Positions 11,201 to 21,571 of a stretch of 64,000 nucleotides of DNA are shown one piece after another. The stretch is taken from assembly GCF_002878395.1 (NCBI RefSeq), contig NC_061115.1:56138197-56202196 (forward strand). The letters run 5' to 3'. The position numbers and the translations under genes were made by a program. How positions within the stretch are numbered: position 1 is the stretch's first letter; each line of letters starts with the position of its first letter. This DNA comes from Capsicum annuum (Eukaryota; Streptophyta; Magnoliopsida; Solanales; Solanaceae). The notes beneath the pieces are model-generated. The model made no database searches. It was not told the origin of the DNA and worked only from the letters and a program-made list of their open reading frames with translations.

Positions 11201-13546
11201 GGCAAGTGCACTAGAAACTCTATGTGGGCAAGCATATGGAGCTAAGCAATACAAGAAAATTGGAACACAAACATACACTGCTATATTCTGTCTCTTCATA
11301 GTTTGCATTCCCTTGTCCATGTTATGGATATACATTGGACGATTACTCGTGTTCATCGGACAAGATCCTCAGATTTCACATGAAGCTGGAAGGTTCATAA
11401 TATGTTTAATTCCTACACTTTTTGGTAGTGCAGCTCTTCAGCCACTCATTAGATATTATCTAATGCAAAGTATGATCCTTCCTTTGATTGTAAGTTCATG
11501 TGTAACAATTGCCATCCATGTACCACTATGTTGGGTGCTAGTTTATCACACTGGATTAAAGAATATTGGGGCTGCATTTGCAATGGACATATCAATTTGG
11601 TTGAATGTCACAATTCTTGCTTCATACATGAGGTTTTCCGCAGCTTGTGAGAAAACTCGTGTGCCAATTTCATCAGAGATTTTCCATGGAACGAAAGAGT
11701 TCTTTTGTTTAGCCATCCCTTCGGCTATCATGATATGGTATGTTCACTTTCTATATCACTTGGTTGAAATTGTTAGTATGTTATTTTGTAATCCATATAA
11801 CATTTTCTTGTTTTTTCTAGTCTTGAAGGGTGGTCCTTTGAGTTCATTATCTTGCTATCCGGGCTATTGCCAAATCCAGAGCTTGAAACTTCAGTGCTCT
11901 CTGTATGGTGAGTTATGTAGAAACGTAGTATAATAAGTAATTGAAAGTGTGATTTCTGTATTGTGAGTTATGTAGAAATGTAATATAATTATATAAGTAA
12001 TTGAAAGTGTGATTTCTGTATTGTGAGTTATGTAGAAATGTAATATAATTATGTAATTAAAAGTGTGCTCTGTTACAGTTTAAGTTCTTAGATGAGACAG
12101 TCATAGACTTCAATAAGTTCCCGAATCAGCAATATTGATTGATTTAGATAGAGATGTATACAACATCATGGATTTCACTGATTTTCTTCTTGTCACACTC
12201 TTTTTTCACAGCCTCAACACTATTGCTACCCTTTATTCAATTCCATATGGTCTTGCTGGTGCTGTAAGGTATGAACTAAGTACAAAAATGCATAAATTTA
12301 TGTATGTATATTTTAGCATTGAGGTTCTTACGTCCGTTTGTTATCAGCACGAGAGTTTCCAATGAGTTGGGAGCTGGAAATCCACAAGGAGCACGTATAT
12401 CTGTTTCCTTGGTGATGCTCCTCACAGTAATGGAGGCTATACTAATAAGCGTGACCCTCTTTGGTTGTCGGAACATTTTTGGCTTCGTTTTCAGCAGTGA
12501 GATGGAAGTTGTGAACTACGTAGCAATGATGGCTCCACTTGTTTCATTATCTGTCATAATGGATGCCTTACAATCTTCTCTTTCAGGTTAGACATTTTGC
12601 TAATTAAATCTATGTAATACTTTAAATGGTTTATCTGCAATCTGAGTCTCTCTGTTAGGCTGCTGATGGTTTTATATAACCAGACTGTCTCTTACTTTCA
12701 AATTTTCAATTCGGTTAGAAAAACTTCTGCTGATCAATTCACGTATCACTTGAGTAGTATTATGAAACCTTCAGAAAAAGCGATGTACTAGTTGAAAAAA
12801 AGAAGGATCCCTTGAAGAGCTTATGTAGTCTCAGTAGGACCTGTGCAATATGAAAGAGTCCTTTAGAATTCCTTAGAATTCGAATAAGATTAAAAAAAAC
12901 GCAAGGCTCAAGTAGAAGAAGGGGTACTTGAACAGATGACCGTCTCAAACTAGTGAAGATTGGAATTGAGTTGGTGCAAATATGGTCTCTATATATAATA
13001 TGTTGTCAATGTGACTTGATGCATTTTTTGCAGGTGTTGCTAGGGGATGTGGTTGGCAACACATTGGAGCCTATGTCAATCTTTCTTCATTTTACTTATT
13101 TGGCATCCCTATAGCTAGTTTATTGGGTTTCTGGTTTGAACTTAGGGGAAAAGGCCTGTGGATTGGCATACTATGTGGTGCAACTCTACAAACTATTCTC
13201 CTTTCTGTCTTTACAGGCTTCACTAATTGGAAAAAACAGGTACTTTCTACCTTCTCAATTCTGATTTCCACTTTGTGGCGGAGCCACATAGACTGAAGGG
13301 TGGTCAGTTGAACCGAATCTCATTATTCAGAAAATTATATATGTATATTTAAGTCAAAGATTACTTTTTATACATATATATTAAATTATGAACATTCTTG
13401 ATGAAGTTGCCAACTTGCCACACTTTTGGTTTCAATATTTCACGCTTGTTCCTTTGTTAGACATTTATAATTCTTTTGCTAAGTCTATATGTTGATTTCG
13501 TTAACAGGCTGAAATGGCAAAGGAGAGGTTTCTTGAGGTAAAATGA
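5262..13546 (+). CDS. MATE (DETOXIFICATION family) efflux carrier, seven exons, intact
   Basis: Exons: 5262-5543, 11193-11737, 11821-11907, 12212-12268, 12348-12586, 13034-13239 and 13508-13546. All introns are GT..AG. The phases fit and the joined frame has 485 codons including the stop, about 484 residues, normal for plant MATE carriers. Exon 1 reads [10 protein letters not shown] and then the first membrane segments ([28 protein letters not shown]). Exon 2 opens [20 protein letters not shown], the family hallmark. Exons 3-5 carry a CLEGWSFE-type motif, [15 protein letters not shown] and [17 protein letters not shown]; exon 6 carries [16 protein letters not shown]. About twelve membrane helices are expected. 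Such carriers export organic cations, flavonoids or alkaloids by H+ antiport at the tonoplast or plasma membrane; the substrate cannot be read from the sequence. The protein most resembles the DTX14/16 group. The ATG at 5262 is preferred to an upstream in-frame extension because of the TATA spacing. Intron 1 (5.6 kb) is unusually long and full of repeats. No stop or frameshift breaks the gene. Confidence 0.93.
5610..5846 (-). mobile_element. tRNA-derived SINE in MATE intron 1
   Basis: Read on the minus strand, TGGCCCAGTGG (5831-5841) matches an RNA polymerase III A box, and AAGTTCAATTT (5786-5796), about 40 bases downstream, matches a B box. The body then runs to a plant-SINE-like stretch (GTGTGTAAGCTTGTTCGGATACCA) and a poly-A tail, seen as T runs on the plus strand. 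The tail (GTTAGATTTTTTTT plus CTTAATAATTATGGT) is present twice in tandem at about 5614-5674. The size suits a Solanaceae SINE. Exact ends are approximate. Confidence 0.65.
6652..6890. repeat. Two degenerate copies of a Stowaway-like MITE end
   Basis: TCTGTCTCAATTTATGCGG near 6659 and TCTGTCTTAATTTATATGA near 6769 start two consecutive similar stretches of about 110 bp, each passing through GTTAATTATYATAATTTATAATACTTTT. The opening resembles the CTCCCTCYGTCYCAATTTATG end of Tc1/mariner-type MITEs. Both copies are badly decayed. The stretch 5850-6650 to the left is intron sequence with nothing else recognised. Confidence 0.4.
6950..8020. repeat. Degenerate tandem repeat array in MATE intron 1
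   Basis: A phrase close to ACTTATAATAATTAATTAGG then AGTGATATAGTAAAAT recurs near 7110, 7175, 7355, 7555, 7670, 7825 and 7925. It is often followed by a GGTGAAGCAGCCGAAGCAGGTG-like run and preceded by KTTAGATGA. At least seven irregular units of roughly 65-200 bp are visible. The array ends in GCGCTTCTAATATATAG. A short G-rich run (about 8040-8070) follows. Confidence 0.6.
8241..8900. mobile_element. hAT-like MITE with GGTGGGCATG-type ends, about 660 bp
   Basis: The left end GGGTGGATATGGTATGATAT and the reverse complement of the right end (AGGGTGGGCATGTTACAGTA) are alike. The subterminal text is full of inverted GGTATTTGGTATTTATG / ACCATACCGTAAAATACC motifs. No coding capacity is seen. Exact ends and target duplication are uncertain. 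Confidence 0.6.
9096..10145. repeat. Pair of about 265 bp direct repeats in MATE intron 1
   Basis: The stretch 9096-9365 is repeated at 9872-10145. Shared text includes TTCATTAAAAGT, TTTAGATAAAATCATCTTTTCACTA, CATCAGAATTA and AAGAAGATTTAAAAA. A third, shorter copy of its left part lies at 10410-10490. The intervening 9370-9870 is plain AT-rich intron sequence. Confidence 0.65.
10410..10542 (+). mobile_element. Possible Helitron 3' end
   Basis: The third copy of the intron repeat runs into the palindrome ACACGTGT and then TGTGGTTAAACTAG, followed by T. A short palindrome just before a CTAG end next to T is the form of a Helitron terminus. No TC-type 5' end was identified and there is no coding sequence, so the call is tentative. 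Confidence 0.35.
10718..10815. repeat. Stowaway-like MITE fragment
   Basis: CACTCTCCGTTCGCTTTTTACTTGTC resembles the end of Tc1/mariner MITEs common in Solanaceae. Only one end is recognisable. Confidence 0.3.
11896..12075 (+). repeat. Triplicated exon-3/intron-3 boundary (55-60 bp tandem repeat)
   Basis: The real exon 3 donor (CTCTGTATG then GTGAGTTATGTAGAAA, intron start 11908) is followed by two more copies of the same text, TTTCTGTATT then GTGAGTTATGTAGAAATG, whose GT positions are 11963 and 12023. The repeat unit thus contains the last bases of the exon and the whole donor site, giving two decoy donors inside intron 3. The real site is chosen because it alone keeps the conserved CysLeu reading into exon 4. 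Confidence 0.85.
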
Positions 13547-15100
13547 GTATACAACATGATGGGAAAAAAGATAGAAAGAAGAGCTAGACCCATTTTGCTT
13601 CAATTTTGACATCTTATATTTGGAGATTGTAACTAAAATTTGTTGTGTGGCCACCAAGTTTACATCCTATAGTGTGATCTTCTACAAGTAATATGGTCAA
13701 TCATTTCTTGTTGAGTATACTTGCATTTGTTATTTGTATAATCACTAATCTAGGTTTTGAAGTGTGAGGATCCACAAGTAATAAGTTAGAGGTTGGCCCT
13801 AAGGAGATTGTACTTAAAGTAGTCATTTGTGTAGTCCCAAGTTTCCTTATTGAAGAGTGAGATTTTTAACATTGGTATGGGTTTGTGTAGTCACCAAATT
13901 TCCAAGTTTGTATACTCACCAATTTGCACATGACAAGTAATACCCTATACACTGCCAAAAGGTGGCTCCCTTCTATTAAAAAGCAGAACATAGTGCAAAA
14001 GGTATATCCTCAAAACTCCTTTAACTTCAACATGTGTTAATAGTAATTCGAGAACAACTTATTAGAACTCAATAACTTTAACTCATATTTTATATATTTA
14101 TTAAGAAATTCATAAATTATGAACAAATAATAAATTTTAAATCCAATTATTAATACATATTTTATTCCTAAATAAGTGGTTCTTTTAGCTTGAGCACACG
14201 CTTAAGAAACTCACTCTTGAAAAATAAAAGATATTTTTACTAACTTACGTCTAATTATATTTTTTCTTTTTCGTAGTTGACATTGATATTGAAGTAGTAA
14301 AAGTAGGGTGCTGCTCAAGACCTTTAGTGGCCTAAAGCCAAAAATGAATGGAAAGCCTTAAACTTTTTTTTCTTTAAATAATATTTTCTTAATTCAAAGT
14401 GTACTCTTTTGATTTCTTAAGACGTAAAGTTATCAATATATTTCTTACAAAAGTATTTTGAGATAAATAAATATATTTTTTGAAATTAATGAAACAAATT
14501 AAATTGAAATGAATGACACAAAATATTTTTTTTAAAATAACATACTATAATAATTCTATTATTGTTAAAAAAAAAAAAAAACAAAGTGAGGCCCTTAAAT
14601 TTGGGCCTAAGATGGATGCCTAAGTTTCCAAGGCATGGAGCTGCTTATGAGTAGAAGTGCTTATACTTTAATTTAAAACGAGGGATTAGACTTCAACGTG
14701 ATCTTCAGATTTTATGAACACTTTATATATATCTGTATAATAATAATAATAAAGCTAATTATAAATAAGGTGATGTGACATCTCTCAATAATTAAGATTC
14801 TTATTTGTATCTTTTTTCTCAATTTTTTGAGCCTTTTTTATGTTTTAATTTATGCAATATTTTGGTAAAAAAATTAAAAAATCACCTCATTTAATAAAAG
14901 ACGAAACGACCCTTTAGGTGAAGTTTAAGTGAATTAAATATGGATTGAGGTTCATTATTATTGGCATTACCCATTTCCATCCCTAATGTTACTTGAGAAA
15001 TTGAAGGAAAGGTGTCTTTTAAGTCTTGAATGAAGGATTGATGACATTGACCAACTTAAATGGCCAAACATAATTAGGAAACTTAATTAAATTAATTGTG
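13547..15100. other. Intergenic DNA between the MATE gene and the Ulp1 territory
   Basis: This is the 3' flank of the MATE gene. No protein-coding frame of interest is seen. There is a GAGGCCC..GGGCCTAAG-type palindromic patch near 14585-14625, and a stretch of poorly defined repeats (AATAATAATAATAAAGCTAATTATAAATAAGG near 14740) that may be MITE remnants. No clear ends can be set. Confidence 0.5.
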
Positions 15101-15779
15101 TACTTGATTAATATTTTCAAAATTTCTAATCTTTTTAAAAATACAAATCAACCCACACACCCCTCTTCTCCAAATCAACTGTCTCTCCCCTCTCTCCTCT
15201 CTTTATCTCGACTGTTTCTCTCAAGCTTCTTCTAACCAACAGTACTGCAAATTTTCCCCTTCAATCCTTGACGAATTCAACCTCCCAGCGATAAATAGTT
15301 GGGCTTCGAGTCATTTTCGACTTTTAATTATCAATCGACGTGATAACATTGCTCTCCGGCGACAATAGTTTTGAGTTCTTCATCGTCCCTTTTCTTCTTT
15401 CACTGGTAACTTCTCTGCTAGTATTGATTAACAATTTCTATATTTGCTGCATAAATTTGAAATGAAGACTGAAGAAAAACCTAATTTCTGATATATTTTC
15501 TCTTCTCTTTTCAGAGTGAAATATAATTTTTTGTTGTTATTATAGTTTTTGTTGTCGAACTGTTGATTTGATTTTTTGAAGTTTGATTTTTGTTGTTTGT
15601 GTTTATACAAACAAAACAACAATTTTGGTGTTTTTGATCACTATTAATGTTCTTGGTGTTTATGTTGTGTTGGTGTTGCTGGGTTGATTTATTATTGTTC
15701 TAGGTAAAAATGGTGTATTTGATATTAAATGATGATATTGTTGTTGTTCTATTGAACAAAATCTTGATACTATTTTTTT

Positions 15780-16115
15780 TCTGGCAATAGATGAATCATC
15801 TGATGCAACAGATGATTTATCTGATGCAACAGCTAAACCATCTGATGCAACAGGACGACATGTCCAAGACTTTAATTTCTCCAAGTAGATAAGTCATCTG
15901 TTGCAACAAATGACGCTTCTGTTAAAACAAATCTAAATAATATTGACAGTTGATCTGTTGCACAGACCCGTCATCTATTTCAATAGATGAGTGATCTGTT
16001 GAAAGAAATCACAACAATTTAAAAACTATTTTATTTTTTTCTAACCGATTACTTATCTGTTGCAACAGGTTAGTTGCATGTTGCAACAAATAACCTATCT
16101 ATTGCAACATATGTG
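15780..16115. repeat. CAACAGATG-type interspersed motif cluster, 5' of Ulp1 copy C
   Basis: Short runs such as GATGCAACAG, CATCTGTTGCAACA and CTGTTGCAACAGG recur about a dozen times. They are variants of the palindrome ATCTGTTGCAACAGAT, spaced irregularly by 15-40 bp. The cluster ends about 115 bp before the ATG of the Ulp1-like gene and is best read as its leader intron, since GTTTTTAG directly precedes the start exon. Confidence 0.75.
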
Positions 16116-16230
16116 TGATATGTTGGAACTATTATTTTACTGTGTTGTACATGTTAGATTCACTGTTATCCTTTTTTTAATGATGCATTAATCGATTATA
16201 ATCTTTTCTATTTTCCTGTTTTTAGATAAT

Positions 16231-19200
16231 ATGGCTCCCAAAAGAAAAGAAATCGAAACAAGTCCAAGTAAAGGAATAAGTGAAGCAGCTAGGCTACATC
16301 CATCACTCTATGAGCTTGCTTTACAAACATTATCTCATAATGAACATGGGGATGAGGAATGTTTCAAAAGAGATGATCCAAATGCTAATAGCCCTTCCAC
16401 TAAAGAGTTGGTCAAAACCTTCAGCATTGATAGTTATTCTGTGAGAATGCAGTGCGATGGTGCCTCAGATTTAACTAGTGATTTTGTGATTAAGTCAGCC
16501 ATGGGAACATATTTTGATGCCTTTAGAAAAGTACTTCGAGACAAAAATTTAGATGTTTATTTTAGGGACATCTTCCTTGGATAATATCTTGATTTGTCAG
16601 AGGATAACAATACCTATTTCCAAATTAAAATAGTATATGACCTTCTCAAGTATAGGCTTATGTGTGAAAATAAAGATAAGATGGATGATGTGTGGATAAA
16701 TTACTGTGGCATGCCTGTTTATTTTGGTTGGAAGGAGTTTGCCATAATTACTGGACTACAATGTTATCCTCCTTCTCCTTCTCAAGTAATACCTATTCTA
16801 ACCCAAAAAAGCACCCCGCATACACCAAAAAGGCAAATACGAGTCAAGTGATGGTGATGACTTGATGTTCCTTGTTGGTCCAAGCTTCAAAAATAAAAAT
16901 CTGATAGAAGTGTTGAAAGATAAAAGACTTTCAAAGAAGCACAAGCAATCATTGTTCTTGGTTTGGTTTGTACATAATATTCTTTGGGCAAGAGACATTA
17001 ACAACAACATACCACATGGTTTAATTAAGCTCTCCGAGGATCTTGAGGCATTTAACAGCTATCCTTAGGGTTATGGAAGCTTCAAAATGACTGTCAAATA
17101 TTTTTTAACTCCATTAACACCAAAGACAGTCAACTTAAGTGGCTTTTCATGGGCTTTCATGGTAAATATTTTCTTTATTATGGTTCATTTATTTTTTATT
17201 GAATAATGCTTTTGATTTATTGGCGTTATTTTATAGGCTTGGGTATTTGAAGTCATTTCTTATTTGAGACAACAAGTGAACTACCAGGAAGAAGATTCAT
17301 GTTCAAGAATCCTGAGATGGTTGTCGGCCAAAACTGATAAAAATAATTTTTTTTTGATCTTTTCAACCCCAAAAGAGGTAGTAAGTCTAATTCTAATTAA
17401 GTGTTTGTTTTAGTTAATGATTTTTTTAAAATTATTTAATCATCATTCTGATATATGTAGTGATTTATTTTAGGTTGTGCACCCGTGGCTTGTTCCGACC
17501 AATTGAGAGTTGAAGATGTTTTTTTTTTACTTTACGGTCTGTGCAACCTTTATCGGATCCTAAGGTCATTGATAGAATAAAAAAAATTATTTGGAGTAAC
17601 AACCATTACAAGAAAATTAACAATTTTTGGAGTGTGGGCTTGTTGTTGCTGATAGTGTTAATGGCAATGGAGTTGTTGTTGTTGTTGTTGGTGGTGCTGT
17701 TGTTGTTGGGGCTAATGATGCTTTTCTTGCAGTTTTTGAAAAAACAAACCATTATGATTATGATCATACTGGTTTTCTAGTTTTTGCCCCTCCTAGCTTA
17801 TGTTCTGTATGCAAATGTGTAGACTCCAAGGCGAAATATAATAGAGCGATTAATACTATTAATGCATTAAATGCTTCTGTAAATGAATTTCCATCTAAGA
17901 GGGATGTCATTTCATCAAAGAGGATTTCATATCCATACACTCCATTAGAGAATAAGACGGCTAAGATGGGAAGGAAAGAAATTTTTAAGGCATCATCAAG
18001 TATCGAAAAAAGTAAAATTGCAACTCCTCCATCTTTTTCTTGCACTTTTGATCAATATACAAGGACCACAGGAGAGAAACATGAGATGAAGAAGGTAATA
18101 TATACCATCCGTTCCAACAAACAACAGACTACATATCTATTTCAACAGATGACATATCTGCTGAAAATTATCAAATAGATGTATGCATTCGTTGCAACAG
18201 TTGACTAACTTATTACATCAGACATATTATCTGTTACAATATATGTCTCATCTATTTTAGCAAGTCAAACAAATCTTCCAACTATTTTAATTTGTACTAA
18301 CAGATGACCTATCTACTGCAACAGATGGTTCATCTATTAGGACAAATTAAATCAGGACTTTCTGCTATTTTAGTTTATCTAAATGGATGAGTCATATGTT
18401 GCAACAGATGGGTCATCTATTGGAAAATTATCATACTGGTATTTCTCCTATTTTAATTTATACCAATAGATGATTCATTTTTGCATCTCTGTGATTAGCA
18501 TTGACATTCTGGCATTTCAGGTGGATGTCATAGTAGAAGCTACTACTGAACAACATAATACCACAGTTGTAATCCATCAACTGCTTCCAAAACTGAAGAA
18601 AAAGTAAAGCCTGTCAGTCCGGAAGAACAGAAGAATTACCCTTTTGAAGTGGTCAACATCTCGGATGAGGCTCCAAAAAGACTAACAAAGTTGATTAACG
18701 ACTATTCAAAATGGATTGCCAAGGAGTTATTAAAGCTTCATGCTGGCAGGTACATAAATTATTTTTAAAGATATTGATTTATACAATTCTTGTTGTAAAA
18801 ATATGAAATTAAAACATACAAATCATGCAGAAAATAAAATGACGAACACTACAAAGTGAACGAATCTGGTTTTGGTTTTGATATCTTTCACTTTCTTGTT
18901 GCACATACAGGAATGAAGAATTGATTCTATTTGATGTCACAGACCCAAACTTACTGGAATAATGAGGTTTAAATACCACATCTTAATATTAATAATTTAT
19001 TTAATTATATATTTATATTAATTTTATTATCACGTAATCTGAAATATTTAATAATATGTGCAGCACATCGATGTCATTTTTTACTACCTCCGAAAGAAGG
19101 TCAAGTTACAAACACAAGAATAATACAGATACACGAGAGACAATTGTTTGTACAAAGTTTACATCAATAATGCCTACGATAGGTAATGTCAACAACAACC

Positions 19201-19910
19201 AGATGTTTTTCGAAATGAGGAATGATTAATCAACATCATCAAAGGTTTTAGCATTTCAGTCGACTTACCTTGAAATTTGATCGATGAAGTGTACATCCCA
19301 ATCAATTGCGGTGATGAATTCCATTGGGTGTTGGCTGTCATCGTTCTAAAAGAGACGCGCATCCGAGGTTACGACTCGATGTTAGAAAGCATATGTTCTG
19401 GGCCATCGTCTAAGATATAAAAGCTATCCAAAATATTGCCTACTTACCTTTATATAAGTGTCTTTTTGGACTAAAAAATTTGTATTGATTGATCAATGAT
19501 TGAAGCATAACAAAATAAAATGGGCAATTCATTTGATGTAGAATATGTTGAAGGAATTACTCACTAACCCATTGGTAGTCTGTAAGTATCAATAAAGTAT
19601 CATGATTTAGTTTCATTTCATAAATTTCACAACTATTACATTAATTATAAGATATGGATGATCTGATTTTTATAAATGCAGGGATTGCGGTCTTTTTATT
19701 GCCGCTTATGCTGAGTATTTGAGCGATAGATTACAAGAACCAAATGATGAACTTGATGCTGGATTACTCCATAAAAGATATGATACTCTTTTATGGAAAT
19801 ATAGAGAAGCGAAAGCTCAGAAACCGTATGCAAGCGACATTAAAGATCCACGATAACCAAAGCCGAATTCCATAGCACCGGATGAAAAACAACTTGTCCT
19901 TATTGAGTAG
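16231..19910 (+). pseudogene. DUF1985-Ulp1 (C48) protease-like gene of a Mutator-type element, copy C
   Basis: The frame starts [15 protein letters not shown] at 16231. A DUF1985 region follows (about 16500-17090) with YCGMPVYFGWKEFAIITGL and YGSFKMTVKYFLTPLTPKTV. Introns are visible at 17162-17236, about 17376-17473 and 18095-18520. The last exons encode the peptidase: DEFHWVLAVIVLKE (catalytic His, about 19315), GYDSM (Asp) and, after an intron, DCGLFIAAYAEYLSD (Cys, about 19680). The gene ends PDEKQLVLIE and stop at 19910. The His-Asp-Cys triad is still there, but stops (first at 16582) and frameshifts interrupt it throughout. Ulp1 peptidases cleave SUMO or related modifiers. In plants this DUF1985 type is largely spread as cargo of Mutator-like elements. 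It converges on minus-strand copy A, with about 570 bp between their 3' ends. Confidence 0.85.
18105..18510. repeat. CAACAGATG-type motif cluster inside a copy C intron
   Basis: Intron 18095-18520 (donor after GATGAAGAAG, acceptor GGCATTTCAG) consists mostly of repeated phrases such as CATCTGTTGCAACAGATGGGTC, TTTCAACAGATGAC and AATTATC, alternating with CTATTTTAATTTATAC. The repeats therefore sit in spliced-out sequence. Confidence 0.75.
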
Positions 19911-20149
19911 ATCTTTATAGCATGAGTCTGTCAAAGTAATAACCTCTCTTTAGAAATTATTGGCACCAAACCTTAAATTGTTGATTTATTGGTTGAGTAG
20001 TTCTTCTATACCCATGATAGTTTTTTTACATTTTATTTATTTGTTAATTTATTTCATGTAATTTATGAAGGCTTCGATTTATTTTATTTTGTCTATGCTA
20101 TCCTTATATTTGAACCTATTAATTGAAATGGAATACTAGATTTAAATAT

Positions 20150-20385
20150 TGAAATAGATGGTGTATCTGTTGTAACCGACGACATATCTGTTGAAAATTA
20201 TCAAACAAGTCTTTCTTCTGTTTTGATTTATTCCTATAGATGACCTATCTGTTGCAACAGATAGACTTAGATATAAACATCTACATAATGCAACAGATGA
20301 CCAACTTATTGCAACAGATAAACTATCTGTCATAACATATAGATTATCTATTACAACTAATAGACAATCTGTTGCATTATAAAAA
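20150..20385. repeat. CAACAGATG-type motif cluster between copies C and A
   Basis: About ten variants occur here. One perfect palindrome TCTGTTGCAACAGA lies at 20248-20261. The cluster separates the 3' ends of the two convergent Ulp1-like genes. Confidence 0.75.
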
Positions 20386-20484
20386 AAATTCAATTTTCAT
20401 GAAATATAAAGAAATTTTCATGAAATAAAAATTGTCATGGTGTTTGTGTTTCTATATCTTCTTTTTTATACACAGGCTCCAGGA

Positions 20485-21525
20485 ATTTAGTCAGTATCCC
20501 ATAAGCTCAGACCTCTTGCATCCTTACCACAGTGTTGTCGTATAGAAAGGTTGTTGGGTTGGATATTTCTATGTCGGTTAGAAAATATTCTATGTGTGCA
20601 AGCACGTACGACCCGCATGTGGAACCGATTTTATTTTTTGAAAGGTCCTTGTCCTTATTTCGACTTTCAAAATTCCATGTTTGCTTTAACCATTTCACTG
20701 ACAAACAATTCATCAGCTTTCTCTGCCTCAACAAGTTGGGGAACAATGTTAACAGTGGCTGCATCTTGGTAAAAAAATTGGCCTCATCAAAGATAGATAA
20801 GTTGTAGTCATAAATCTTAATCTTTCCCCCTCGAGTAGTATCTCAAGAGCCAGAAAATATTTTATGTCCGCGTTTATGACTACAAAAATTCTCTTTGCCC
20901 CTTATCGTGTGGATATGGACTCTTCCTTCTAACATAATTAATCATATCTTCATCCCATTCGAACACAGAAACTAACGAATAAAATTTTGGTCTATCAGGA
21001 GTTGGCACTAGCTTAATGAGCTCATGGTACCTATTCTTGAAATTGTTGTAGAAGTTAAGGTCCATTATCCTATCGCCAACATCATAAGCATTCGAGTAGG
21101 CTAATTTTCTGCCCCTCATGAGGTAGAGAATTCCATCAACATACTGTGATATAAGAAGACAATTTTAATTGGGTTAGTAATTTTATAAAGGAAAAACTAA
21201 GTGGAAAGATGCAACAGATGGTCCATTTGTTAACAGATTACCAATCTAATGCAACTTATGAAACAGATGGGTAATGTGTTGCAACAGAGCCACCACCAGT
21301 TGCATTGGAATACCCATCTATTGCAATAGATGACATATCTATTGGGTATCTTCTTCTTTAAAGAGTAGATTAGAAGGCTAGTTTAGAAAAAGTAAACTTA
21401 TTGTGTCCACGTTCCACTGCTCCATATCTGTCATATTCTTAAAGTCTTGGGGGTAAAAGGTATTCATGGTGTAGGTCTTTGTGTGTTTCTTGGAATATAT
21501 GGTCTTTCTCAGGATAGCCTTGGGA
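20485..21525 (-). pseudogene. Ulp1 (C48)-like gene, 3' half, copy A
   Basis: Read on the minus strand, an exon from about 21150 gives a VDGILYLMRGRKLAYSNAYDV-like start, DRIMDLNFYNNFKNRYHELI and VFEWDEDMINYVRRKSPYPH. After a frameshift near 20820 it continues with MQPLLTLFPNLLRQRKLMNC and CGSYVLAHIEYFLTD, the segment that carries the catalytic Cys in this family, and ends shortly after NTVVRMQEV. An upstream exon piece (about 21400-21525) has FYPQDFKNMTDMEQW. Between them is an intron with CAACAGATG motifs (21210-21350). The first half of the gene is missing, cut off by the Tat LTR at 21572. The gene belongs to a different subfamily from copy C: the fold is the same but the text is clearly distinct. 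It is closest to copy B. Confidence 0.8.
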
Positions 21526-21571
21526 TACATATTCATTATTTAATTGAAATGGTCAAAAAACTTATCTCTAT
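21520..21571 (-). pseudogene. MuDR transposase scrap joined to Ulp1 copy A
   Basis: On the minus strand this reads FFDHFN, stop, IMNMYPK. It matches the region at 52770-52840 (FLDHFNQITNVNPK) that belongs to the MuDR-type transposase remnant. The two stretches also agree at DNA level: GGGATACATATTCATTATTTAATTGAAATGG against GGGATTCACATTCGTTATTTGATTGAAATGG. It is fused directly to the Ulp1-like exon and ends at the Tat LTR. Confidence 0.5.

Noticed and set aside
15780..16115. CRISPR-like array of short palindromic repeats
   Set aside because: Spacing is irregular, repeats vary, no cas genes are present and the genome is clearly eukaryotic.
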